DNA of 64,000 nucleotides from Pedobacter jeongneungensis. GTDB lineage: Bacteria; Bacteroidota; Bacteroidia; Sphingobacteriales; Sphingobacteriaceae. The notes below the pieces were generated by a model. The model had not been told where the DNA came from, ran no database searches, and worked only from the letters and a program-made list of their open reading frames with translations. The translations under genes and the position numbers were made by a program. The stretch lies in NCBI RefSeq assembly GCF_000633455.1, contig NZ_AYMG01000014.1, forward strand, positions 62,001 through 126,000. The letters run 5' to 3'. This document shows positions 50,771 to 60,336 of this stretch, in pieces; position 1 is the first letter of the stretch; every line of letters starts with the position of its first letter.

Positions 50771-52069
50771 ATGAGAGATATCTCGATGATTTTAAAAAGC
50801 GTTTGGAAGTCGTTATTCGTATTTTCAGCAATTTCCGTAATAGCGGTTTCCACCGTAAATGCGCAGGATGCTAAAGAAGGAAGAACGCTTTTCAAAGCAA
50901 AATGTTCTTCGTGCCATGCGTTAGATCACAAAGTTATTGGTCCGGCACTAGAAGGAGTAAGCGATCGTCACCCTGAAGCGTTCCTGTTAAAATGGATCCC
51001 GAACAACGCAGCAATGATTGCCGCCGGAGATCCTGCTGCTGTTAAATTATTTAACGATAACGGTAAAGTAGCAATGACTACCTTCCCTGAGTTAGATGAG
51101 GCGAAAGTAAAAGATATCTTAGCATACATTAAAGAAGGTGAGCCAAAAGCTGCTGTAGATCCAAATGCACCAAAAGCTGGCGCTGAAGATAACGGTACTT
51201 CAGGTTTATCAATTGCAGGTATCGTAGCTATCGTAGTTTTAGCTGTAGTTATCCTGGTTATCTTAGGTCGTGCCTCTAAATTATTAGAGCGTTTGATCCT
51301 ACAGAAACAAGGTATCGAGATCGAAGAAGATGTGCCACTAAAAGTTGGTGTGCGCAAAATGTTCAAAAACAAGAAGTTCGTGATGTTCTTTATCTTGTGT
51401 TTGATCATCTGTTTAGGTTCTTTCGGTTGGATGGGCATGTGGAATACTGGTGTTCATACCGGTTACCAACCAGTTCAGCCAATTAAATTCTCACACGAGT
51501 TGCACGCTGGTATCAATCAGATCGATTGTCAGTATTGCCACAACGGAGCGTTTAAATCTAAAAATGCAACTATCCCTTCATTAAACGTTTGTATGAACTG
51601 TCACAAAGCTGTTCAGGCAAGAGATAAATATGATGGTGAGATTTCTCCGGAGATCAAAAAAATCTATAGTGCTTTAGGTTACGATCCTGAAACGCAGAAA
51701 TACGACGAAAGTAAATCAAAACCAATGGAGTGGGTACGTGTACACAATCTACCTGATTTTGCTTACTTCAACCACTCTCAACACGTAGTTGTTGCTGAAG
51801 ATGCAATTCGTAAAGCAAAAGGATTACAACCAAACGAGCCTGTGTGTTTCGCTTGTCACGGTCCGGTTAATACCATGGAAGAAATTTATCAATATTCTCC
51901 ATTAACCATGAAATGGTGTATTAACTGCCATAAAGAAACAGATATTTCTGGTCAGAAAAACAATGCTTTCTACGCTAAGGTTATCGAAGCGCACGAGAAA
52001 ATTAAAAAAGGCGAGAAAATCACACCAGCTTTATTGGGTGGTTTAGAGTGTGGTAAATGCCACTATTAA
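50771..52069 (+). CDS. actA: Alternative complex III subunit A, multihaem cytochrome c with fused mono-haem domain
   Basis: Electron-transfer subunit of the menaquinol:cytochrome c oxidoreductase. With the ATG at 50771 the protein has 432 residues: signal peptide (1-31, NAQ), a mono-haem cytochrome domain with C45-S-S-C-H, two membrane helices (about 146-168 and 203-225), and a periplasmic multihaem domain with five CxxCH motifs at C253, C274, C359, C383 and C427. ActA of other phyla is described as pentahaem; the extra N-terminal haem domain is an apparent fusion. The frame extends to a TTG at 50687, but this lies within the promoter box. It is the first gene of an operon that runs to ctaB. 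Confidence 0.9.
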   Translation: MRDISMILKSVWKSLFVFSAISVIAVSTVNAQDAKEGRTLFKAKCSSCHALDHKVIGPALEGVSDRHPEAFLLKWIPNNAAMIAAGDPAAVKLFNDNGKVAMTTFPELDEAKVKDILAYIKEGEPKAAVDPNAPKAGAEDNGTSGLSIAGIVAIVVLAVVILVILGRASKLLERLILQKQGIEIEEDVPLKVGVRKMFKNKKFVMFFILCLIICLGSFGWMGMWNTGVHTGYQPVQPIKFSHELHAGINQIDCQYCHNGAFKSKNATIPSLNVCMNCHKAVQARDKYDGEISPEIKKIYSALGYDPETQKYDESKSKPMEWVRVHNLPDFAYFNHSQHVVVAEDAIRKAKGLQPNEPVCFACHGPVNTMEEIYQYSPLTMKWCINCHKETDISGQKNNAFYAKVIEAHEKIKKGEKITPALLGGLECGKCHY

Positions 52070-52117
52070 TAGATTAGAGTTTAGTAAGAACGTTCGATAA
52101 ACAGTAATATAGCTTAA

Positions 52118-55100
52118 ATGGAAAGCAATAAAAAATACTGGAAAGGCTTAGAGGAGTATAACAATACACCCGATTTTGTTAAGAATAACAAAAACGAATT
52201 CGCCGAGCCACTTCCAATAGAAGATGTTTTAAATGAAGCAGGGTTAAGTACCGTTACCCCACGCCGCGACTTTTTAAAGGCGTTAGGTTTTGGTTTAGGT
52301 GCGGTTACCTTAGCTGCCTGCCAAAGTACACCGTTAAAAAAATCAATTCCTTATCTGGTAAAACCTGAAGAAGTAACTCCGGGTATTCCTAACTTCTATA
52401 CTTCCAGCTTTAACGGTCAGAGTATTTTGGTTAAAACAAGGGAAGGTCGCCCAATTAAAATTGAACCAAATCCAAATGCGGGTCAGTTTAACTGCGGTAC
52501 TGATGCAAGAGCGCAGGCTTCTGTATTAGATTTATACGATGTATCTAAACTAAAAGCACCTGCTACAGTAAAAGGTGGACAAGTAGAAGAAACTACCTGG
52601 GCAAAAATCGACAGCTTTGTAAAAGGCGAGTTGGCAAAAGCACAGGCTGGCGGAAAGAAAATCCGTATTGTAGCATCAACGGTAAACAGCCCATCAACTA
52701 ATGCAGTAATTGCACAGTTTGTGACTAAATATCCTGCTGCTAAATTGGTACAGTATGATGCGGTTTCTTATACCGGTATCATCCAGGCCAATCAAAACAG
52801 TTTTGGTAAAGCAGTTTTACCAAAATATAACTTCGATAAGGCTGACTTAATTGTAAGTTTCAGTGCCGATTTCTTAGGTACGTGGATCAGTGGCGAAGAA
52901 TTTACTGCTCAGTACACTGCTAACCGTAACTACAAATCGTTAGAAAATAAAAAAATGAGCCGCCACATTCAGTTCGAAAGTGGAATGAGCTTAACTGGTA
53001 CCAATGCAGATACCCGTGTTCCGGTTAAATTGTCGGAAGAAGGTCCTGCTTTAATTGCGTTATATAATGCCATTACCGGTGCTGCTTTACCAGGCGGAAC
53101 GTTGGGTAACAACACCACTGCTGATAAAGTAATTAAACTGGCAGCAAAAGAATTATTGCAAAATAAAGGTAAAGGCCTTGTAGTTTGCGGTTCGAACGAT
53201 GTTTCTACACAAATTTTAGTAAATGCCATTAACGCCGCTATCGGAAGTTATGGTACTACTATCGATTTAGATAATGCTTGCCACCTATATGCAGGTAACG
53301 ATGCTGAATTTAATGGTTTAGTTGCAGAAATGAGCCGTGGTGAAGTTGGTGCTGTTTTATTTTTAAACAGTAACCCTGCTTACGATGCAGCGAATGCAAA
53401 AGCATTTACTGATGCATTGGCTAAGGTACCTGCGAAAATTTCATTCTCAGACCGTGCTGATGAAACTGCTACACTTTGTGATGCCATCGCTATAAACCAT
53501 AACTATTTAGAATCATGGGGTGATGCAAATGCTTACGAAGGATATTATTCAATCGTTCAGCCAACCATTAACCCTGTTTTCAATAGCCGTCAGGCAGAAG
53601 AAAGTTTATTAACCTGGGCTGATGCTCCTGTTAAAGATTACTATCAGTTTGTACGCAGTAACTGGGAAGCGAAAGTATTACCAGCAGCTGGATTGAAATG
53701 GGACGAGGTATTAGAGAAAGGTGTTATTACTGTAGCAGCTAAACCTGCTGGTACTTATAGCTTTACCTTATCATTAGGTGCTGTTGCAACTTCAATTGCA
53801 AACAGCAGTAAAGCTTTTAAAGGTGGCGATCAGATTGAGTTACAGGTTTACGAAAACGTACCAATGCGTGATGGTAAAAATGCAAACAATGCATTCTTAC
53901 AGGAGTTACCTGATCCGGTATCGAAAGTAACCTGGGATAACTTTGTAGCCCTTGCACCTAAAACTGCGGAGAAATTAAAAGTTAAAGAATTTGATGTTGT
54001 GTCTGTTAAAGGAAGCAACGGATATTCAGTAGATCTTCCGGTGTTAATCCAGCCAGGACAGGCACAAGGAACTGCATCTATCGCTGTAGGTTATGGCCGT
54101 ACCAAAGTTGGTAAAGCGGGTAACGATGTAGGTAAAAATGCTTTCCCTTTTGTTTCTTTTGTAAACGGAACCATGCAATATGCTACAAACGTAACCATTA
54201 CCCCAACAGGCGGTTACTATGAGCTTGCACAAACACAAACTCACCACTCTTTCGAGGGCCGTGCAGTGATTAAAGAAGCTACTTTTAAAGAATTCTTAAA
54301 AAATCCTGGAGCTGGTAACGAAAAAGGCGAGCATAAAGATTACGATCTTTGGGATCAATATGAAAAACCAGGTAACAACTGGGTAATGGCAATCGATTTG
54401 AATGCCTGTACAGGTTGTGGTTCTTGTATTGTTGCCTGTAACGTAGAAAACAACATTCCGGTTGTAGGCCGTGATGAAGTTCGCCGTCGCCGCGAGATGC
54501 ACTGGATCCGTATCGACCGTTACTATAGCTACGAAACACCAACTGGTGATGTAACCAAAGAAAAAGAAATTGCTAAGTTAGAAGACTTAGATCATGTTTC
54601 TGTTGTTCACCAACCCATGTTGTGCCAACACTGTGATCACGCACCTTGCGAAACAGTTTGTCCGGTATTGGCTACGGTACACTCATCAGATGGTTTAAAC
54701 CACATGGCTTACAACCGTTGCGTAGGTACACGTTATTGTGCAAACAACTGTCCATATAAAGTACGTCGTTTCAACTGGTTCAATTACTGGAACGATTCTC
54801 GTTTCGATAACTATTTAAATAACGAGTTTACCCAATTGGTTTTAAATCCTGATGTAACTACACGTTCACGTGGTGTTATGGAGAAATGCTCAATGTGTAT
54901 CCAACGTATACAAGGTGGCAAATTACAGGCTAAAATGGAGAAACGTCCATTAAAAGATGGCGATATTAAAATGGCTTGTCAAGAAGCTTGTTCAGCAAAT
55001 GCAATCATATTTGGTGATTCAAACGATCCTAATTCAGAGGTTTCAAAAGCATTACGTTCTGAGCGTATCTACTACGTATTAGAAGAAATCAATGTGAAAC

Positions 55101-55156
55101 CAGGTATCGGATATATGACTAAGATTAGAAATACAGATACAAAAGTACAAGCGTAA
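52118..55156 (+). CDS. actB: Alternative complex III subunit B, iron-sulfur/molybdopterin-like
   Basis: The 1012-residue periplasmic subunit carries the iron-sulfur chain. It has an internal Tat-like signal (RRDFLKALG, about 50-66) ending in a lipobox Cys (LAACQ), a molybdopterin-oxidoreductase-like domain (about 80-740) that is thought to lack cofactor, and a C-terminal ferredoxin-like domain with Cys clusters: CTGCGSCIVAC (from C764), CQHCDHAPCETVC, CVGTRYCANNC and CSMC ... CQEAC. These match the three 4Fe-4S and one 3Fe-4S centres of the complex. It follows actA at 48 bp and precedes actC at 26 bp. Confidence 0.95.
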   Translation: MESNKKYWKGLEEYNNTPDFVKNNKNEFAEPLPIEDVLNEAGLSTVTPRRDFLKALGFGLGAVTLAACQSTPLKKSIPYLVKPEEVTPGIPNFYTSSFNGQSILVKTREGRPIKIEPNPNAGQFNCGTDARAQASVLDLYDVSKLKAPATVKGGQVEETTWAKIDSFVKGELAKAQAGGKKIRIVASTVNSPSTNAVIAQFVTKYPAAKLVQYDAVSYTGIIQANQNSFGKAVLPKYNFDKADLIVSFSADFLGTWISGEEFTAQYTANRNYKSLENKKMSRHIQFESGMSLTGTNADTRVPVKLSEEGPALIALYNAITGAALPGGTLGNNTTADKVIKLAAKELLQNKGKGLVVCGSNDVSTQILVNAINAAIGSYGTTIDLDNACHLYAGNDAEFNGLVAEMSRGEVGAVLFLNSNPAYDAANAKAFTDALAKVPAKISFSDRADETATLCDAIAINHNYLESWGDANAYEGYYSIVQPTINPVFNSRQAEESLLTWADAPVKDYYQFVRSNWEAKVLPAAGLKWDEVLEKGVITVAAKPAGTYSFTLSLGAVATSIANSSKAFKGGDQIELQVYENVPMRDGKNANNAFLQELPDPVSKVTWDNFVALAPKTAEKLKVKEFDVVSVKGSNGYSVDLPVLIQPGQAQGTASIAVGYGRTKVGKAGNDVGKNAFPFVSFVNGTMQYATNVTITPTGGYYELAQTQTHHSFEGRAVIKEATFKEFLKNPGAGNEKGEHKDYDLWDQYEKPGNNWVMAIDLNACTGCGSCIVACNVENNIPVVGRDEVRRRREMHWIRIDRYYSYETPTGDVTKEKEIAKLEDLDHVSVVHQPMLCQHCDHAPCETVCPVLATVHSSDGLNHMAYNRCVGTRYCANNCPYKVRRFNWFNYWNDSRFDNYLNNEFTQLVLNPDVTTRSRGVMEKCSMCIQRIQGGKLQAKMEKRPLKDGDIKMACQEACSANAIIFGDSNDPNSEVSKALRSERIYYVLEEINVKPGIGYMTKIRNTDTKVQA

Positions 55157-55182
55157 GCTTTAGCATAAAGAAAATACAAATT

Positions 55183-56655
55183 ATGTCAGGACATAACGAA
55201 TCAATACTTAGAGAACCATTAATTACCGGCGATAATATCACGTATGCTAAAATTACGGATGATATTTTGATGCCGGTAGAAAATAAGCCAAACAAAGCTT
55301 GGTGGATTGGTTTCACCTTTGCTTCATTAGGTGCTTTACTTTGGGTGGTTGCAGTAAGCTACACCTTTTGGAACGGTATCGGAGCATGGGGCTTAAATAA
55401 AACAGTAGGTTGGGCTTGGGATATCACCGGTTTCGTATGGTGGGTAGGTATCGGTCACGCTGGAACATTAATTTCAGCAGTACTATTACTCTTCCGTCAG
55501 AACTGGCGTAACTCCATCAACCGTTCGGCAGAGGCGATGACGATTTTCGCCGTAATCTGTGCCGCAACTTACGTAGTATCGCACATGGGCCGTCCATGGT
55601 TAGCTTATTGGGTATTACCTTTGCCAAACCAGTTCGGATCCCTTTGGGTAAACTTTAACTCACCATTGGTGTGGGATATGTTTGCAATCTCTACATACTT
55701 CTCTGTATCATTATTATTCTGGTACACAGGTTTATTACCAGATATTGCTACCATCCGCGACCGTGCAGTGGGCACACGTAGAAAAATCTATTCTATCTTC
55801 TCTTTTGGATGGAGTGGAAGTGTTAAAACATGGCAACGTTTCGAAGCGGTGTCGTTAATCTTAGCCGGTATCTCTACACCACTTGTACTTTCAGTACACA
55901 CCATTGTATCAATGGACTTTGCAACATCGGTAATCCCGGGATGGCACACCACCATCTTCCCTCCATACTTCGTGGCGGGTGCGATCTTCTCAGGCTTTGC
56001 GATGGTATTAACCTTATTATTGGTTGCACGTAAAGTATTAGGCTTAGAGAACTACATCACCATGTTCCACATCGAGTCGATGAACAAAATCATCATCTTA
56101 ACCGGATCAATCGTAGGTGTGGCTTATTTAACTGAGTTTTTCATTGCATGGTATTCAGGTTCTGAATATGAATCATACGCATTCGTTAACCGTTCAACCG
56201 GTCCATACTGGTGGGCATACTGGATGATGATGACTTGTAACGTAATCTCTCCACAGTTATTATGGTTTAAGAAAATCCGTTTAAGCATCCGTGCTACCTG
56301 GATCCTGTCTATCGTAGTAAACATTGGTATGTGGTTCGAGCGTTTTGTAATTATCGTTACTTCATTACACCGCGATTATATTCCTTCAAGCTGGGCAATG
56401 TTCTACCCAACCTGGGTTGATATCAGTGTATTCGTAGGTTCAATTGGTCTCTTCTTTACTTTATTCTTATTATTCTTAAGGGTATTGCCATCAATCGCTA
56501 TCGCAGAGGTTAAATTATTATTGAAATCTGCAAGTGAGCAAGCTAAAATGAAACAGATTAAAGAAGGACATGAGAATAAAGAATATGTAGCTGAGTACAT
56601 AGAGTCTTTAGAAAAATTTGATAGTGTTAAACAAGAAGATTACGCAAAAATATAA
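55183..56655 (+). CDS. actC: Alternative complex III subunit C (NrfD-like quinol-binding membrane protein)
   Basis: A 490-residue integral membrane subunit with about ten helices, of the NrfD/PsrC polysulfide reductase type; it is expected to hold the menaquinol oxidation site facing ActB. Landmarks are the polar segments 'FVWWVGIGHAGTLISAVLLL', HMGRPWLAYW (about 134-143) and SVHTIVSMDFA (about 240-250), with conserved His and Asp residues in the membrane. The C-terminal tail is charged and cytoplasmic. It is followed by actD after 2 bp. Confidence 0.95.
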   Translation: MSGHNESILREPLITGDNITYAKITDDILMPVENKPNKAWWIGFTFASLGALLWVVAVSYTFWNGIGAWGLNKTVGWAWDITGFVWWVGIGHAGTLISAVLLLFRQNWRNSINRSAEAMTIFAVICAATYVVSHMGRPWLAYWVLPLPNQFGSLWVNFNSPLVWDMFAISTYFSVSLLFWYTGLLPDIATIRDRAVGTRRKIYSIFSFGWSGSVKTWQRFEAVSLILAGISTPLVLSVHTIVSMDFATSVIPGWHTTIFPPYFVAGAIFSGFAMVLTLLLVARKVLGLENYITMFHIESMNKIIILTGSIVGVAYLTEFFIAWYSGSEYESYAFVNRSTGPYWWAYWMMMTCNVISPQLLWFKKIRLSIRATWILSIVVNIGMWFERFVIIVTSLHRDYIPSSWAMFYPTWVDISVFVGSIGLFFTLFLLFLRVLPSIAIAEVKLLLKSASEQAKMKQIKEGHENKEYVAEYIESLEKFDSVKQEDYAKI

Positions 56656-56657
56656 CA

Positions 56658-57194
56658 ATGAGTGATATCAAATATATTTTAGGCAGCTTTGGCGATCCTG
56701 ATGAAATGATGCACGGCATCGAAAAACTTCAGGAAAATAACATCAGCATTTTTGATGTATATACTCCAATGCCTATACACGGAATAGAAGCCAAATTAGG
56801 AATTAAAAGATCTAGAATCGATATCGCAGCTTTTTGCTTTGGTATTACCGGTACTTGCTGTGCATTCGCTTTGATTTATTTCTGCGCAGTAATCGATTGG
56901 AGAGTAAACATAGGTGGTAAACCATCATTTGCATTGCCGGATTTTATTCCGATAATGTTCGAGCTTACAGTATTATTCTGTGCTTTTGGTATGGTGTTAA
57001 CTTATTATGCATCTACACACTTATTTCCGGGAAGAGCACCACGCGTGATGGATTTAAGAGCTACTGATGACCGCTTTGTGATTGCAGTTGATGCAAAAGA
57101 CAATGCAGCGCACACTGTAATTGATGGATTATTAAAAGATGCAGGTGCTTTAGAAGTAAAGTATAATGAAAGGAAGTACATTAGCTATGAATAA
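56658..57194 (+). CDS. actD: Alternative complex III subunit D (DUF3341)
   Basis: A 178-residue protein with a cytoplasmic N-terminal domain (YILGSFGDPDEMMHGIEKLQ, VYTPMPIHGIE), two membrane helices (about 55-78 and 95-118), and a short C-terminal domain. This is the DUF3341 layout of ActD, a structural subunit of the complex. Length is typical. The ATG is 2 bp after the actC stop and its last 8 bp overlap the start of actE. Confidence 0.93.
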   Translation: MSDIKYILGSFGDPDEMMHGIEKLQENNISIFDVYTPMPIHGIEAKLGIKRSRIDIAAFCFGITGTCCAFALIYFCAVIDWRVNIGGKPSFALPDFIPIMFELTVLFCAFGMVLTYYASTHLFPGRAPRVMDLRATDDRFVIAVDAKDNAAHTVIDGLLKDAGALEVKYNERKYISYE

Positions 57195-57771
57195 GAATAA
57201 ATTTGTTTACACGGCGTTTTTAGCTATCGCTTTTGCAGCTACCTTTTCTGCTTGTAAAGATAAGCGCAGTACTGGCTTAGAATATGCCAGAAACATGTAT
57301 GATCCGATTGCTTACAATCCGGATCAGCCAAATAAGAATTTTAAAGATGGTAAAACTGCACAGTTGCCACCTGCACATACTAAACCGGTAGGCTTTACCG
57401 AGTATGATGAGTTTCCTAATACAAAAGAAGGATACGAAGCGGCAGGGGTAAGCATGGTTAACCCTTTACCAGTTGATACGATCAATTTAGCTCAGGGACA
57501 ACACCTGTTCAAAGTTTTCTGTAGCCCTTGCCATGGAGAAAAAGGCGATGGACAAGGACACCTGGTTAAAATTGAGAAATTTAGTGGTGTGCCTTCGTAC
57601 TTCTCAGGAAGTTCATCAAGAGGTGGAGATATGAAAGCGCTTACCGCTGGTAAAATCTACCACACCATTACATACGGTGTAAATAACATGGGTTCGCATG
57701 CTTCACAAATCACGCCAATAGATCGTTGGAAAGTGGTGATGTATGTTCAGGAATTACAAAAACAACAATAA
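57187..57771 (+). CDS. actE: Alternative complex III subunit E, mono-haem cytochrome c lipoprotein
   Basis: A 194-residue lipoprotein (Cys in TFSACKDK, about residue 23) with one haem c motif, CSPCHGEKGDGQGH, and a Met near 'NNMGSHA' as likely axial ligand. It passes electrons from the complex to the oxidase. The start is placed at the ATG 57187, which gives a proper lipoprotein signal and overlaps actD by 8 bp; an upstream ATG at 57166 would add seven residues and a larger overlap. With the fused haem domain in ActA, this operon encodes two mono-haem domains. Confidence 0.92.
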   Translation: MNKNKFVYTAFLAIAFAATFSACKDKRSTGLEYARNMYDPIAYNPDQPNKNFKDGKTAQLPPAHTKPVGFTEYDEFPNTKEGYEAAGVSMVNPLPVDTINLAQGQHLFKVFCSPCHGEKGDGQGHLVKIEKFSGVPSYFSGSSSRGGDMKALTAGKIYHTITYGVNNMGSHASQITPIDRWKVVMYVQELQKQQ

Positions 57772-57787
57772 GTAAAGCAGAATATAA

Positions 57788-59011
57788 ATGGGAACTCACA
57801 ATATTAATTTTAGTGAACAGTTTGAGTTTACAGGTAAAGTAAAAACATTAAGTATAGTTGGTATCGCTCTAGGTGTTGCCGCTATCGCTTTTGGTTTCTT
57901 AGCTGGTGATAAAGTGATGCACGAGCGTACTTTTGCCAACCTGTTGCTTATGGCATATTACTTTGCATGCGTATGTATGTCAGGTACATTTTTCCTTGCT
58001 GTTCAATATGTAGCTCAAGCGGGTTGGTCTGCATCAATTTTACGTGTACCACAAGCTATGGCAAAAACATTGCCTATAGCAGCTGTAATACTTATTGTAG
58101 TAATTTCAGCAGGTTTATACACACACAACTTATATCACCACTGGCATGCTGATGGATTAACAGATCCAAACAGCCCCAACTACGATTCATTAATTGCTGG
58201 TAAATCAGTGTTCCTGAATGTACCTTTCTTTTTAGGCCGTCAGGTAGTGTTTTTAGGTGTTTATAGTATCTTTTCTACCTTATTTGTTAAATTTTCTTAC
58301 AACGAAGATTTAGCTGGTGGTTTAAATTCTTACAGAAAAAGCTTTAAAAATGCTTGTATCTTCCTGGTAATTTACGGTTTTACAACTCCGATTTTTGCTT
58401 TCGATACCATCATGTCATTAGAAGCTCACTGGTTTTCAACCATGTTCGGTTGGTATAACTTCGCAGCAATGTGGGTTAGCAGTTTAGCTACTATTGCCAT
58501 TATCATTATCTTATTAAGAAGAGCAGGTTACATGCAATGGGTTAATAATAGCCACTTGCACAACTTAGGCCAGTTTATCTTTGGTTTCTCTATCTTCTGG
58601 ACTTATGTATGGTTTGCGCAATTCTTATTAATCTATTATGCAAACATGCCTGAGGAAACTGTATATTTCTACAAACGCTTTGAATATTACAAATTCTGGT
58701 TTTTCTTAAACCTTGCCATGAATTTCTTAGCGCCGGTATTATTGTTAATGGATAGAGATAACAAAAGAACAGACGCTAAATTATTATTCGTTGCCATCGT
58801 GGTATTGTTAGGTCACTGGGTAGATTATTACCAGATGATTATGCCAGGAGCGGTAGAGGATGGACATAATGGTTTTGGTATTGTTGAAATTGGTACTGCA
58901 ATAGGTTTCGTAGGATTGTTTACCTTTACGGTTTTAACAGCATTAAGCAAAAAACCTTTAATTGCAAAGAATCACCCATTATTACAAGAAAGTTTGCATC
59001 ATCAGCTATAG
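57788..59011 (+). CDS. actF: Alternative complex III subunit F (membrane protein)
   Basis: A 407-residue integral membrane protein with about ten helices, related to ActC/NrfD-type subunits. Landmarks include 'YVAQAGWSASILRVPQAMAKTLP' (about 78-100), the W/H-rich stretch 'YHHWHADGLTDPNSPNYD' (about 117-134), 'MSLEAHWFSTMFGWYNFAAM' (about 214-233) and HWVDYYQMIMPG (about 338-349). These patterns are specific for ActF. It is thought to stabilise the complex and possibly to take part in proton movement. It starts 16 bp after actE and precedes ctaC by 69 bp. Confidence 0.94.
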   Translation: MGTHNINFSEQFEFTGKVKTLSIVGIALGVAAIAFGFLAGDKVMHERTFANLLLMAYYFACVCMSGTFFLAVQYVAQAGWSASILRVPQAMAKTLPIAAVILIVVISAGLYTHNLYHHWHADGLTDPNSPNYDSLIAGKSVFLNVPFFLGRQVVFLGVYSIFSTLFVKFSYNEDLAGGLNSYRKSFKNACIFLVIYGFTTPIFAFDTIMSLEAHWFSTMFGWYNFAAMWVSSLATIAIIIILLRRAGYMQWVNNSHLHNLGQFIFGFSIFWTYVWFAQFLLIYYANMPEETVYFYKRFEYYKFWFFLNLAMNFLAPVLLLMDRDNKRTDAKLLFVAIVVLLGHWVDYYQMIMPGAVEDGHNGFGIVEIGTAIGFVGLFTFTVLTALSKKPLIAKNHPLLQESLHHQL

Positions 59012-59080
59012 TGGTGATAGGATAGAGCAAATATTTAATTATTATTATAATTAGCAGTACAGCGTACTACTTTTAAGAAA

Positions 59081-60313
59081 ATGAGTTTAAGAAAGTTTAT
59101 AACGAATAAAACGACCGCAGCTTTAGCAGTATTGATTACTGCTTTTGCCAACACTAGCGTATTTGCGCAAGATGCAGCAGCAGGTGCTGCCGCGGCACCG
59201 AAAGTTGATATGGGCGAGGTTTATAAATCTGTAATATTTTATATTCTGGTTTTCCTTGCCGTATGCTTATTCATTGCAATTATTGGTAAAGCAATAAGGG
59301 TATACGAATTAAGCCGCGAAGCACAGGGTAAAGCTTTGGGTATTAACTGGAACAGGATCCATGCGAGTTTATTTGCCCTGTTTTTAGTGGTAGGTTTATA
59401 TGGTGTGTATTGGGAATATACAGTGCATGGAGCCATGTTGCTTCCTGCTGCAGCATCAGAACACGGAAAGAAAATTGATGAAATGTTTAACTTAACGTTA
59501 ATCATTACCACAATCGTATTTGTGGTTACTCACATCCTGTTATTCGGGTTTTCTTATATCTATAAATACTCTGCTAAAAGAAAAGCTTACTACTATCCAC
59601 ATAACAATACAATTGAAAAAATCTGGACAATCGTTCCTGCTTTAGTATTAACCGTATTGGTATTAATGGGTTTCTTAACCTGGAGATCAATTTTCTTCAA
59701 AGTTGAAGATCCTAAAAATAAACCATTGCAGATCGAAGTTACTTCAGAGCAGTTTAAATGGTCTATCCGTTACCCGGGAGCCGATGGGGTGGTAGGTAAC
59801 AAAAACTACAAATTAACTACTGCTACCAATCCGTTGGGTATCGATTTTAAAGACCTGAACTCTCGTGATGATGAGATGGCTGATGAAATGGTAATCCCTG
59901 TTGGAAAACCAGTAAAATTAATCTTAACCAGTAAAGATGTAATTCACAGTTTTTACATGCCACACTTCAGGGTACAGTTAAACACCGTACCGGGTATGAG
60001 AACTTTCTTTGAGTTTACGCCTACAAAAACTACTGCCGAAATGCAGCAGGAAACTAACGATCCTAACTTTAAGTACCTTTTCTTCTGTGCTAAAATCTGC
60101 GGATCTGGTCACTACAACATGCAAAAGGTAGTACGTGTAGTTTCTGAAGCCGAGTACAAAACCTGGATAGCTGAGCAGAAAACATACTTAAACGACGATT
60201 TAAGAAAACAATTTAATTTGCCAGTGGCACCTGCACCTGCAAAAGCAGCAGCAGATTCAACAGCTACAGATTCAGCAGCTGTTAAAACTAACCAAATGGC
60301 TTTAAATAAATAA
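59081..60313 (+). CDS. ctaC: Cytochrome c oxidase subunit II
   Basis: Carries the CuA centre that takes electrons from cytochrome c. The 410-residue protein has a signal peptide (1-30), and four further membrane helices (about 50-70, 95-112, 138-160, 182-200), two more than the usual pair. The CuA domain follows: H289 (DVIHS), C336, C340, H344 and M347 in the motif C-A-K-I-C-G-S-G-H-Y-N-M. The C-terminal tail is Ala/Pro-rich and disordered. There is no fused haem c domain. The gene follows actF in the same operon, which suggests a supercomplex between the Act complex and the oxidase, as shown for Flavobacterium. Confidence 0.95.
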   Translation: MSLRKFITNKTTAALAVLITAFANTSVFAQDAAAGAAAAPKVDMGEVYKSVIFYILVFLAVCLFIAIIGKAIRVYELSREAQGKALGINWNRIHASLFALFLVVGLYGVYWEYTVHGAMLLPAAASEHGKKIDEMFNLTLIITTIVFVVTHILLFGFSYIYKYSAKRKAYYYPHNNTIEKIWTIVPALVLTVLVLMGFLTWRSIFFKVEDPKNKPLQIEVTSEQFKWSIRYPGADGVVGNKNYKLTTATNPLGIDFKDLNSRDDEMADEMVIPVGKPVKLILTSKDVIHSFYMPHFRVQLNTVPGMRTFFEFTPTKTTAEMQQETNDPNFKYLFFCAKICGSGHYNMQKVVRVVSEAEYKTWIAEQKTYLNDDLRKQFNLPVAPAPAKAAADSTATDSAAVKTNQMALNK

Positions 60314-60336
60314 TATTAAGCAGGAGCGAACGAATT

